A DNA stretch of 64,000 nt from Fimbriiglobus ruber (GTDB lineage Bacteria; Planctomycetota; Planctomycetia; Gemmatales; Gemmataceae). The translations under genes and the position numbers were made by a program. The stretch is taken from the NCBI RefSeq assembly GCF_002197845.1, contig NZ_NIDE01000005.1, positions 806,001 to 870,000 of the forward strand, written 5' to 3'. Positions 46,344 to 54,472 of this stretch are shown here, piece after piece. How positions within the stretch are numbered: position 1 is the stretch's first letter; each line of letters starts with the position of its first letter. The notes below the pieces were generated by a model that did not search any database, was not told the origin of the DNA, and worked only from the letters and a program-made list of their open reading frames with translations.

Positions 46344-46670
46344 CTACTCGGCCGGTTCGATCACGGCCGTCATCGCCCCCTTGCACCGGGGAATGGTCGG
46401 GTCCGGGCCGTAGGCGTGGATTTGCTCCTGCTTCAACTCGGCGTGTTCGCGGGTAGTCGTAAACACGATCGCCCGGCCCTGCTTGTCCACCGCGTCCGCG
46501 AGCTGGTAGCCCTTCTGCTCGGGGTGGCCGAACAGCTCCTTTAGCATGGTAATAACGTACACATAAGAATGATCGTCGTCGTTCAACAGAATGACGTGGT
46601 ACGGCGGTTGGTATTTTAACTTCTGCGCCGATTCGCTCTCGACCTCGGGCAGCGTAGACGTCTTACTCAT
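46344..46670 (-). CDS. clpS: ATP-dependent Clp protease adaptor ClpS
   Basis: ClpS delivers N-degron substrates to the ClpAP/ClpCP protease. The 108-residue product has the core P-P-Y-H-V-I-L-L-N-D-D-D-H-S-Y-V-Y-V-I-T-M-L and the T-T-R-E-H-A-E-L-K-Q-E-Q-I segment that binds the N-terminal residue and the ClpA N-domain. The tail is slightly longer than in E. coli. No clp ATPase gene is adjacent. It follows the PP2C phosphatase gene (48 bases) on the same strand. Confidence 0.95.
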   Translation of the reverse strand: MSKTSTLPEVESESAQKLKYQPPYHVILLNDDDHSYVYVITMLKELFGHPEQKGYQLADAVDKQGRAIVFTTTREHAELKQEQIHAYGPDPTIPRCKGAMTAVIEPAE

Positions 46671-46718
46671 AAATCTCTCCGGACGTATCGACGTGGCACT
46701 CTAAATTCCGTCGGCGGG

Positions 46719-48461
46719 CTACTCGACCAGGCGGGGGACGAGGTGGCTCCCGGTCGTGGTGATCGGCCCGCCCTCGACGCGGCCGAAACAGACGAGGGCG
46801 ATGTCGTCGAACTGCGGGTGCCCGCCCGCGTGCTTGGTGACGGCGCGGACGAGCCGGTCCCCGACCCCGTGCGGCCGGCCGTCGGCCCCGATGACCGAAT
46901 CGGTCTGCACCGCCCGGCGGACCCCGTCGGGTCGGAATGGCACGCCCTCCGCGTTCTCGGAATCGGTCACGCCGTCGGTGAAGACCAGCAGCGTGTCCCC
47001 GACTTCCAGCGGGACGATCTTCGCCACGTATTCCCACCCGGAGACGGCCCCGAGCGGGACCCCGCTCTCGGCGTTGGTCACGACCTCGGTCAGGTCGCCG
47101 GCCGCAGTCCGGTACCGCAGCGGGTTCACGTGCCCGGCGTTGACGACCGTGACCTGGTGCGAGGCCGGGTCGATGATGAACGCAGCCAGGGTGACGAAGC
47201 GGTCGCCGATCCCGCCCTGGATGAGTTGCTCGTTCAGCAGCCGAATGGCGCTCGCGGGGTCGGGCTCGGTCAGCATGCAGAAGCGGACTTCGGCGCTCAA
47301 TTTGGCCATCAAGAGGGCGGCCGCGACGCCCTTGCCGGCCACGTCCCCGAGAACGACGGCCACCCGCCCGCGGGGGAGGGCGATGAAGTCGTAGTAGTCG
47401 CCGCCGACGGACTGGGCGGGGCTGTAGTGGGCGTAAAACTCGTACCCCTGTAGGCCCGGGTACGCCTTCGGGAGGAACCCGACCTGCACCTTCCGCGCGA
47501 TCTCGATTTCCTTCCGCTCTTTCTCGCGGGAGACGAGGGCCGTCAGCGCCTGGGCCTTCTCGATCGCGACCGACGCCAGGTTGGCCACGATGGTCAGCAA
47601 CTTGAGGTCGTCCTCCCGGAACTTGGCGGCGATGCTTTGGGTGTCGAGGACCATCGCCCCGAGCCGCGTCCCGTCCGCGGCGATCAGCGGGACGCACATG
47701 ACCGACCGGATGCGGAACTCGGCGATCGACTGGGACGGCCCGATGTCCGTGTCGGCCGCGGCGTCCTCGGTCAGGTACGACTGGGAGGTGTCGAGGCACC
47801 GCTTGACGATCGTCCGGCTGAACCGGTGGTCGTCGTCGGCCCCCGGGCGGCGGGACTTGACCACCTTCGGGACCATCCGCCCGGCCGCGTCCAGCATAAT
47901 GACGAAACACCGGTCGGCCTGCCGGAAGACGTTGAACAGGGCGTCCGCGATCTGCGGGAGGAGCGGTTCGAGTTCGAGCGTCCGGGACAGGCTGGTGCTG
48001 ATGTCGAGCAGGGCCCGGAGCCGTTCGGCCGGTTGGGTGTCGATGATCTGCTGGGCGGCAGCCCGGGGGACCGAATGGCGGACGGTGGTGTTATTCCCCT
48101 CCTCGACTTCAAACACGTCGTCGGATTCAGCGGAGGCCGCCGGGCGGAGTAGGGTCGGCCGGTCGTCGTGGAAGCGGAACAGGAAGTCGCAGATCTTGAC
48201 CCGGTCGTCGTTCTTGAGGGGCGTCGGGGCGGACACCTTCTGGTTGTTCACCACCGTCCCGTTCCGGCTCTCCAGGTCCTCGATCAGGAACTGTCCCTGG
48301 GCCCGCCGGATTTGCGCGTGTTTTCGGCTCACCGATCCGTTCGGGATGACGATCTGGCAAGTATCGGCGTCCCGCCCGATTACGAACAGGTCGCCCGCCA
48401 GGGTGTACGTAACCCCGGCCGTGGCACCGCCAGGCGACTTTAACAGGATAAGAGACGGCAT
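46719..48461 (-). CDS. PP2C-type (SpoIIE) phosphatase with FHA and GAF domains
   Basis: The 580-residue product has an FHA domain at residues 22-85 (V-I-G-R-D, N-G-S-V-S-R-K-H-A and S-R-N-G-T-V), which binds phosphothreonine. A GAF domain covers about 135-310 and the SpoIIE/RsbU phosphatase about 345-570 (Q-S-V-G-G-D-Y-Y-D, L-G-D-V-A-G-K-G-V-A-A-A-L, F-T-D-G-V-T-D). Such proteins dephosphorylate regulators in Ser/Thr kinase networks or anti-sigma switches. The FHA domain suggests recruitment to a kinase, perhaps one of the two here. The start at 48461 opens on the FHA fold. Confidence 0.92.
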   Translation of the reverse strand: MPSLILLKSPGGATAGVTYTLAGDLFVIGRDADTCQIVIPNGSVSRKHAQIRRAQGQFLIEDLESRNGTVVNNQKVSAPTPLKNDDRVKICDFLFRFHDDRPTLLRPAASAESDDVFEVEEGNNTTVRHSVPRAAAQQIIDTQPAERLRALLDISTSLSRTLELEPLLPQIADALFNVFRQADRCFVIMLDAAGRMVPKVVKSRRPGADDDHRFSRTIVKRCLDTSQSYLTEDAAADTDIGPSQSIAEFRIRSVMCVPLIAADGTRLGAMVLDTQSIAAKFREDDLKLLTIVANLASVAIEKAQALTALVSREKERKEIEIARKVQVGFLPKAYPGLQGYEFYAHYSPAQSVGGDYYDFIALPRGRVAVVLGDVAGKGVAAALLMAKLSAEVRFCMLTEPDPASAIRLLNEQLIQGGIGDRFVTLAAFIIDPASHQVTVVNAGHVNPLRYRTAAGDLTEVVTNAESGVPLGAVSGWEYVAKIVPLEVGDTLLVFTDGVTDSENAEGVPFRPDGVRRAVQTDSVIGADGRPHGVGDRLVRAVTKHAGGHPQFDDIALVCFGRVEGGPITTTGSHLVPRLVE

Positions 48462-48648
48462 GCGTTCACGCGAGTTTTGGGCGACGGGCGCGGGCCTCAT
48501 AGCCACCGCCGGGTCACCACGGGCGGCTCTTCGATCTTACCGGCGCTGCCACGGGCACGCAAGCAACCGCGGGCAGCTCCCACGCGGAGACTCGGAGAAA
48601 TTAGCTGGGTGGGCGATTCGGTCGTTATAACTTAAGTCACGGGCATCG

Positions 48649-48757
48649 GGCTCGAGCCGGGATTCCGAGCCGGGGACGAGGCTTCCCGGTCGGGATCGGT
48701 GTGATTCCGGACCGGCTCAAGCCGGGACTCCAACGGGGCGGCAAAGAATTGCCCCGT
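48649..48757. repeat. direct repeats and a small hairpin upstream of the BFD-like gene
   Basis: Direct repeats of about 18 bases with the core AGCCGGGA(T/C)TCC (48649-48666 and 48714-48731) and a 7-bp hairpin ACGGGGC...GCCCCGT (48733-48739 with 48751-48757) lie 34 bases before the BFD-like gene. They could be regulatory or dispersed repeats. Confidence 0.5.
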
Positions 48758-48790
48758 CATCCGTCCGCCCTCTCAACAAGCTGACCGAAC

Positions 48791-49099
48791 ATGGATCTGG
48801 ACGACAAAGTCTGTTTGTGCTTCCACGTCACCCGCCGCAAGCTGGTGAACTTCGTTCGCATTCACCAGCCCAAGGTGCCGAGTCAATTGTCCGAGTGTGG
48901 GAGCGCGGGAACCGGGTGTGGATGGTGCGTGCCTTTCTTGAAGCAGATCCACAAACAGGGTACGGCACCGCAAGCCGGGCCGCCGGTCGATCTCGAAGTG
49001 CTGACGGCTGCCGAGTACGCGCAACAGCGGGCGGCATACGTCAAGTCCGGCAAAGGCACCCCGCCGCCCGGCGCGACGGCACTGCCGGTGGCCGAATGA
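48791..49099 (+). CDS. BFD-like [2Fe-2S]-binding protein
   Basis: The 102-residue product has Cys ligands placed as in bacterioferritin-associated ferredoxin: V-C-L-C-F-H near residue 8 and C-G-S-A-G-T-G-C-G-W-C near residue 36. BFD proteins bind [2Fe-2S] and help release iron from bacterioferritin or deliver clusters. The C-terminal 45 residues (A-E-Y-A-Q-Q-R-A-A-Y) are an extra tail. No bacterioferritin gene is near. Confidence 0.88.
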   Translation: MDLDDKVCLCFHVTRRKLVNFVRIHQPKVPSQLSECGSAGTGCGWCVPFLKQIHKQGTAPQAGPPVDLEVLTAAEYAQQRAAYVKSGKGTPPPGATALPVAE

Positions 49100-49114
49100 G
49101 GCGGGCTGCCCGGA

Positions 49115-49984
49115 CTACTCCGAAGCCTCTTTCGGAGTGAGCGTTTTCAATTTCGCTATTAGCTCGTCCAGCTCGGGTTGAAGCATTTTCGTGCCGGGAA
49201 TCCGCTGAACTTTTTCCAGTCGCCACATCAAGAATTCACGATGCTCCTTGGGAAGTCGCTTGAAATAAGTCGGCATGGTCTCGTTGAGATGCCATACGTA
49301 GCGGCGAAATTCTGTTTTGTGAAATTGTTGCGGTTCTTCTAGGAAGCTAATAAAGGTCTCGATAACTCTCTTCAGCGCATCAGCGTCATCTCCAGTCTTG
49401 TTCAGATGGAAACGTCTGGAGTCCTCCTTACTGAACGATTCACCTGCTTCATTAAGTAAATCAAGTATGACTGGGGCAAACCGCATGAGGGAACCCATGT
49501 ACTCCACGAATTCCATGACGTGGGAGTCTTTGGTCCGGTATGCCGACAGATACATCGTTAAAATTTTACAATTGGCATCGAGATAGCGATCGATATTTTT
49601 CAATCGGCTTTCGATCGGCTGATTCTTGTCGGCGAAATAGGCAAAATTTTCCGCGGACATGAGGCGATCGAATATCATTCCCGATCGCTCGCTTTTGTAC
49701 TTGGGCAGCAAATAGTAACCACGCTCTTTCGTGAGCTTCGCTAAAATATTCGCTACATTTACCTGATCATTGATAGTCCAAACCCGGTCATAGGCCGGCA
49801 TGCCGTACCGGGAAAACTGATCGGGCGTGTACGACTGATCGAACGAGTCGTCGGCTTTGCCCGGCGATTTCCCCGATCCGCTCGTCGCGACCTCGCGCGA
49901 CGGCGAAACACCGCACCCGCTCGCGAGCAGCACTAACGAAGCCGCAATTGCGCCGGTAGTGGCGCGCCTGAAGAGCCCGTGCAT
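49115..49984 (-). CDS. lipoprotein of unknown function, copy 1
   Basis: The 289-residue product has a lipoprotein signal (L-V-L-L-A-S-G-C-G near residue 24) and a helical domain. Motifs shared with copy 2 at 50053-50916 are S-G-S-G-K-S-x-G-K, D-Q-S-Y-T-P-x-Q, K-E-R-G-Y-Y-L-L-P-K-Y and Y-F-K-R-L-P-K-E-H-R-E-F-L near the C-terminus. I do not recognise the family. GGAAGG precedes the start. Copy 1 has lower-GC codon use than copy 2, perhaps reflecting a separate origin or relaxed selection. Confidence 0.75.
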   Translation of the reverse strand: MHGLFRRATTGAIAASLVLLASGCGVSPSREVATSGSGKSPGKADDSFDQSYTPDQFSRYGMPAYDRVWTINDQVNVANILAKLTKERGYYLLPKYKSERSGMIFDRLMSAENFAYFADKNQPIESRLKNIDRYLDANCKILTMYLSAYRTKDSHVMEFVEYMGSLMRFAPVILDLLNEAGESFSKEDSRRFHLNKTGDDADALKRVIETFISFLEEPQQFHKTEFRRYVWHLNETMPTYFKRLPKEHREFLMWRLEKVQRIPGTKMLQPELDELIAKLKTLTPKEASE

Positions 49985-50052
49985 ATCCTTCCTCTTAAAT
50001 TCTCGTTACTTGATTGGTGTAAACGGCGGCCGCGTGGGCCGGGTCGCCCGCC

Positions 50053-50916
50053 TTATTTGGGAGCCGGCTTCCGCACCGGCCCTTTGACCTTGGCCATCAA
50101 CTCGTCCAACCCGGGCTGAAGCATTTTCGTGTTCGGGCTCTTCTGCAACCGTTCCAGTCTCCCGATCAGGAACTCGCGGTGTTCCTTGGGGAGGCGCTTG
50201 AAGTATTTCGGCATCGTCTCGTGCATGTACCCGACCAGCCGTTGAAATTCGGCTTTGTGAAATTGCTCGGGCTCGGCCAGTTCGTCTATCAAATGCACGA
50301 CTAACTCTTTAATGGCGTAGTTCTCCATTTCCTTCTGCCGCTTACACCAGGACCGCATGGCCGGGTCGTTCTCGTTGAGCGAGTCCATGAAATCTTCGAG
50401 CAGGTCGAAGAGCTGGGGCAGGAACCGCATCTCGGAACCCATGTCTTCGACGTACTCGATTTTGTGCGTGTCTTTTGTCTTGAGGGCCGATTCGTACAGG
50501 CGGGAAATTTTCACCCGCCCGTTGAGGAACTTCCGCAGGTTTTGAAATCGCTTTTCGAACGACAAGCTGTCGTCGGTGAAGCACGCGGTGTTTTCGGGAT
50601 CGGTGATACGCTTGAATATCATCGCCGATCGTTCACTGTCGTACTTCGGCAGCAGGTAGTAACCGCGCTCTTCGCAGAGCCGCGACAAGACGTTCCCGGC
50701 CCTTTCCATGTCGTCGGCGTCCCAGACCCGGTCGTGGGCCGGCATGTCGTACCGAGCGAGCTGCTCGGGCGTGTAGGATTGGTCGAAGTCGTCGCCTTTT
50801 CCCGAAGATTTTCCCGACCCACTCGTTCCGTCTCGCGACTCTGAAACGCCGCACCCAATACCAAATAGAGCGAGTACACCTGCGCAAGCGATTACCCGGA
50901 ACGGACGACTGAACAT
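50053..50916 (-). CDS. lipoprotein of unknown function, copy 2
   Basis: The 287-residue paralogue of copy 1 lies 68 bases upstream of it, with signal G-V-L-A-L-F-G-I-G-C-G. The shared motifs are conserved (S-G-S-G-K-S-S-G-K, D-Q-S-Y-T-P-E-Q and Y-F-K-R-L-P-K-E-H-R-E-F-L). The frame is open to 51015, but the start at 50916 opens the lipoprotein signal. The pair probably arose by tandem duplication and is read as one unit. Confidence 0.75.
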   Translation of the reverse strand: MFSRPFRVIACAGVLALFGIGCGVSESRDGTSGSGKSSGKGDDFDQSYTPEQLARYDMPAHDRVWDADDMERAGNVLSRLCEERGYYLLPKYDSERSAMIFKRITDPENTACFTDDSLSFEKRFQNLRKFLNGRVKISRLYESALKTKDTHKIEYVEDMGSEMRFLPQLFDLLEDFMDSLNENDPAMRSWCKRQKEMENYAIKELVVHLIDELAEPEQFHKAEFQRLVGYMHETMPKYFKRLPKEHREFLIGRLERLQKSPNTKMLQPGLDELMAKVKGPVRKPAPK

Positions 50917-51245
50917 AACCCTTCCCCCCGTGCAAACCCGTTTCGCCAACACGCGAAACAATAGCACGGAGAATCGGCAAGATCGGCACACACCGCAACG
51001 AACCGGGTGTTCCATAATCCGTTAAACTGACTACTGGCAGGTGATGCCCGGCGTGATTCTTGCGAAACGCGAAGAGATACTCGTGAAGTTGGCAAGACAG
51101 TTGCGCACACCGATCACGGTGACGAGAACTGGTCCGCCGTTAACAAGAATTCGTTCAGTCGGGAGTTGTGGCGACGGACGATCGCGGCCGCAAGAGACCG
51201 GATCGTTACTTTTTGACAGGGAAGATGGCCACCAAACCCCGAGAC

Positions 51246-52325
51246 TCAGCTGCCGATCGACCGCACCACGAATCGATTCCGCCCCGTCGCCTTGGCCTCC
51301 GCGAGCGCGGCGGACGCGAGTTCACGGAGGTTCTCGTACCCGGTCGGCACGCCGGCCGGGGCCACCGCGAACCCGACGCTGACGGTCACCCGGATCGGTT
51401 CGTCGTGGTACCGGGTCTCGGAATCGGCCACGGTCGCGCGGAGTCTCTCGGCGAGGATCTCGGCTCCGACGAGGTCGGTGGCCGGGGCCACCACCATAAA
51501 CTCCTCGCCCCCGACCCGCCCGAGCGCGTCGGTCGCGCGGATCGCCTGCTGGAGCATTTGGCCCAGCCAGGTCAAAACGTGGTCCCCGCCGCAGAGCAGG
51601 TATTGCGAGTTGATCTGTTTAAACCGGTCGGCGTCGATCAACCCGAACGCGATGCCTGCGGGCGTTCGGGTCCGGCGGAGCAATTCCTTCCGGGCGATCA
51701 GCTCGATCGCCCGGCGGTTCGGCAGGCCGGTCAGCGCGTCAGTCAGGGCCATCTTTTCCAGAATCTGGTTCTTCATCTGGAGCTGATGCATCGCCTGTTC
51801 GAGTTCGCGCGTGCGGTCGCGGACGCGTTGTTCCAGTTCGAGGTTCAAGCGCCGGTACTCATCGAGTAGTTGCTCGTGACTGCGCTCCAGAAGCAGGCTC
51901 CGGGCGACCGATCTGAGAGTGGCCACGAGGTCTTCGGCCCGCCAGGGCTTCAGAACGAGCCGGTGAACCCGACAACAATTAATGGCGTCGGCCGTATCTT
52001 CGACACGGGCAGTTCCCGTTAGCAAAACCCGTGCCGCCCGCGGGGCATAACGGTGAACCCAGTCGAGAAATTGAATCCCGCTGATGTCGGGCAGCTGGAG
52101 ATCGGTCAAAACGATATCGGTGACCCGGTCGGCCAGCACGCGGCGGGCGTGGTCGGCCGAGCAGGCCGTGACGACCTCGAACTCCTGACTCAACTGGGTG
52201 GTCAGGAGCGCAAGAACGGACGGTTCGTCGTCAACGACCAAGACCGAGCACTTGTAGCGGGTCGTGCCCAAAAGGGGAGTCCGGTCGGTGAGGTCAGCGA
52301 GGATATCGCGAGTTCGGGGTTCCAA
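51246..52325 (-). CDS. response-regulator diguanylate cyclase
   Basis: The 359-residue product has a receiver domain (D32/D33, phospho-acceptor Asp 75 in V-L-T-D-L-Q-L-P-D, Lys 126), a coiled-coil linker at about 145-190 and a GGDEF domain with active G-G-E-E-F at 272-276. An intact allosteric I-site (R-A-T-D, 263-266) lies five residues before it, so c-di-GMP feedback inhibition is expected. It makes c-di-GMP when activated by an unknown histidine kinase. The start is a TTG preceded by GGAGGG, an unusual choice supported by the strong ribosome binding site. Confidence 0.92.
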   Translation of the reverse strand: MEPRTRDILADLTDRTPLLGTTRYKCSVLVVDDEPSVLALLTTQLSQEFEVVTACSADHARRVLADRVTDIVLTDLQLPDISGIQFLDWVHRYAPRAARVLLTGTARVEDTADAINCCRVHRLVLKPWRAEDLVATLRSVARSLLLERSHEQLLDEYRRLNLELEQRVRDRTRELEQAMHQLQMKNQILEKMALTDALTGLPNRRAIELIARKELLRRTRTPAGIAFGLIDADRFKQINSQYLLCGGDHVLTWLGQMLQQAIRATDALGRVGGEEFMVVAPATDLVGAEILAERLRATVADSETRYHDEPIRVTVSVGFAVAPAGVPTGYENLRELASAALAEAKATGRNRFVVRSIGS

Positions 52326-53001
52326 ACGGACCGTCCCTCCGTGTCATTTACGGGCGCCGGTGCCGAGCGGGTGGTGTCATGTGTCCGTGACGGGCAAAGT
52401 TTAACTTAATTTGGCGCGGCGTGCGATGAATTCCGCGCACGATGTCCGATATTTATGATGCGAAAGACTTTCCGCCCTGATTTTGGTCCACTTGAGCCGA
52501 CTGTTTGGAAGATTCTACCCCGGACGGGGCAATCTGGCGCGCGGGTCGCAGTTACAGAATGCTTAGAAAAAACGTTCGAAACGCCAAGTGGGCGCCTTGA
52601 TACGGCCGAAACAGACGCTTACAATCCAGGGGTTCAGTCGACAAGGGGAGCCAGGGCTTCTCCGCGATGATGGACGATGGTACGTTGGCTCGACCCGGAC
52701 CACTGCCCGAGACGGGGCTCCTAGCCTGTCGGGTGGCAGTGTAACAGAGGTCGGGCCTTCATTATTTGCCACGCCACCGCACACGCCGCTCGTCGGCGCA
52801 TGCCCTTACCCCCTACCTCGATGTGGAACGGGTTCCGTTCGCCCCGCGGTAATTGGAAATTCTCGGGGCAGACCGGGCCGACCCGGACCGCTTGACGAGA
52901 CGTGACGGCCCGGATCGGTCCGGGCACCCCGGTCAAGATAAGACGTAGAACCCGGGGCTTGGTTTTTACACCTATAACACTTAATTGAGGGGAAGGTTGC
53001 C
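52326..53001. other. long leader region of the sigma factor gene
   Basis: The 676-base gap between the divergent cyclase and sigma-factor genes is long for this window and suggests regulated expression. Open frames within it have no protein-like composition. I could not identify an operator or a riboswitch by eye. Confidence 0.4.
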
Positions 53002-54006
53002 ATGAAGACCGCCAGGCGGAAGCGACAGGTTCCGTCGGCCAAGGTCGCGGACACCCCGTTGACCACCTTTTCCTCGGACCTCCTCACGCCGGAAGAAGAA
53101 CGCGAACTTCTCACCAGCTTCTGGGATTGTAAGAGCGAATTGGTACGGGTTCTGGTCCGTCACTTTCCCGACCTCCGTGCGAACAAGCCGCCCCTCGAAC
53201 CGTGGCCGATGGCCCAGTTCATACGCGATAATTGTGCCGAAGAGGCCCGAGAAGTGCTGGCCGTCCGCCGGCTGCACGACCGGTACGTCCACTTCAAGCA
53301 CCGGCTCGCGTCGGCGAACATCCGGCTGGCGGCCCACGTGGCCAAGCGGTTCCGCCACCACAGTCTGAGCTACTCGGACCTGCTCCAAGAGGCGGTCTGC
53401 GGCCTGATGCAGGCGATCGACCGGTTCGACGTCAGCCACGGCACGCGGCTCGCGACCTACGCGACGTGGTGGATTCGCCAGACCCTGCAGATCGCGGTCG
53501 CCCGGCAGAGCCACCTGGTCAGCCTGAGCCCTCACCACCTGCAAGAGCTCGGCCTGCTGCAGCAAGAAAGTGAAGCCCTGGCCCACGGCGGTAAGCACCT
53601 GCCCAGCCCGCAAGAACTGGCCCACCGCACCGGCAGCAGCCTGGAACACCTGAACCACCTGCAGACGGCCACCCGCACGCCGGTCTCGCTGAACGCCGTC
53701 CTCGACGACGACAGTGATTTCAAGTTGACCGAGGCGATGCCGGACACCCAGACCCTGACCATGCAGGAGAACAACGAGCGGCAGGAAGCGCTCCGGTTCC
53801 TGATGGACAACCTGCGGCCGCGGGAGAAGAAGGTTCTCGACCTCCGCTTCGGCCTGACCGGCAGCGGCACGCACAGCCTGCGGCAGATCGGTCATCTGCT
53901 CCGGATCAGCAAGGAGCGGGTCCGCCAGATTCAGAACCGCGCCCTGGAAAAGCTCCGCGCCAACGCCGAGCGAGTTGGCTGGGAGCCGACCTTGTTACTC
54001 GAGTAA
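53002..54006 (+). CDS. sigma-70 family RNA polymerase sigma factor
   Basis: The 334-residue product has sigma regions 1.2-2.4 (V-C-G-L-M-Q-A-I-D-R-F-D-V-S-H-G-T-R-L, followed by A-T-Y-A-T-W-W-I-R-Q-T-L), a region 3 (L-A-H-R-T-G-S-S-L-E-H-L) and a region 4 with H-S-L-R-Q-I-G-H-L-L-R-I-S-K-E-R-V-R-Q-I-Q. It lacks the long region 1.1 of primary sigma factors, so it is a group 2 or 3 alternative sigma. No anti-sigma gene is adjacent. The start follows AGGGGAAGG. Confidence 0.92.
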   Translation: MKTARRKRQVPSAKVADTPLTTFSSDLLTPEEERELLTSFWDCKSELVRVLVRHFPDLRANKPPLEPWPMAQFIRDNCAEEAREVLAVRRLHDRYVHFKHRLASANIRLAAHVAKRFRHHSLSYSDLLQEAVCGLMQAIDRFDVSHGTRLATYATWWIRQTLQIAVARQSHLVSLSPHHLQELGLLQQESEALAHGGKHLPSPQELAHRTGSSLEHLNHLQTATRTPVSLNAVLDDDSDFKLTEAMPDTQTLTMQENNERQEALRFLMDNLRPREKKVLDLRFGLTGSGTHSLRQIGHLLRISKERVRQIQNRALEKLRANAERVGWEPTLLLE

Positions 54007-54031
54007 TTGACCGCCCCTCTCCACGGTCGTC

Positions 54032-54067
54032 AAAAAGCCGCGGGCCGCAAAGCCCGCGGCTTTTTTG
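54032..54067 (+). terminator. rho-independent terminator of the sigma factor gene
   Basis: The stem A-A-A-A-A-GCCGCGGGC / GCCCGCGGC-TTTTTT is perfect, with a 6-base loop and a T run, 26 bases past the stop. It is the best intrinsic terminator in the window. Confidence 0.95.
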
Positions 54068-54241
54068 CTTCCGCAGGAGAAGCTATCTGAGAAAAACTCG
54101 CGCAGCCGAGTGCCTGGGATCTGGTAGGTTGCCTGGGGAATGAGAACGTGGTTATGCCTTTGGGGTGGGTTGCAAATAAAACGGAAGTGGCTAGAATTCT
54201 GAAGAGACTGACGAGATGAAGAAGCGAATTTCGCGAGATAC

Positions 54242-54283
54242 GTGCCCGTAGCTCAACTGGATAGAGCGTCGGCCTCCGGAGCC
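54242..54283 (+). pseudogene. 5' half of tRNA-Arg(CCG), interrupted at the element boundary
   Basis: The sequence folds as a tRNA up to the anticodon: acceptor strand 54242-54248, U8 A9, D stem GCTC/GAGC (54251-54254 with 54264-54267), anticodon stem TCGGC (54269-54273) and loop CTCCGGA (54274-54280) with anticodon CCG. Its 3' anticodon strand should read GCCGA, but the sequence turns to GCCTCCC. No T arm or acceptor complement follows. The crossover must therefore lie in the anticodon loop or just after it, and the 3' half is probably at the far end of the element, outside the window. Confidence 0.85.
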
Positions 54284-54325
54284 TCCCAGCGGCTCGAACA
54301 ATTTCCTGAAAAACACAGCAAAAAA

Positions 54326-54363
54326 CGCGGACTTGATACTTTTGTCCGCGATTCTTGTCCGCG
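54326..54363. repeat. CGCGGAC/GTCCGCG sites upstream of the integrase
   Basis: One CGCGGAC (54326-54332) and two GTCCGCG copies (54344-54350 and 54357-54363) lie between the split tRNA and int. They can be read as an inverted plus a direct repeat of a 7-base word. Integrase arm-type sites or an Xis/regulator operator are plausible roles. Confidence 0.45.
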
Positions 54364-54368
54364 AAAGA

Positions 54369-54403
54369 AAAAACCCCTCCAAGTGGTAGCACACTTGGAG
54401 GGG
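54369..54403 (-). terminator. minus-strand rho-independent terminator at the element edge
   Basis: The arms CCCCTCCAAGTG (54374-54385) and its complement (54392-54403) form a 12-bp stem followed, on the minus strand, by a run of seven T. It faces the leftward operon of the element and would stop its transcripts before the split tRNA and the host sigma gene. Confidence 0.85.
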
Positions 54404-54472
54404 CGACCCACAAGCGAACCTCATCGGCCCGCGAGCGGTGGACTAACCGTGGTCCCCGTTGAGGTTCCTCTC

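Noticed and set aside
54242-54472. Upstream extension of the integrase frame through the tRNA, starting MPVAQLDRASASGA
   Set aside because: This peptide is the well-known false translation of a tRNA gene; the integrase domain and its sensible ATG begin at 54473.
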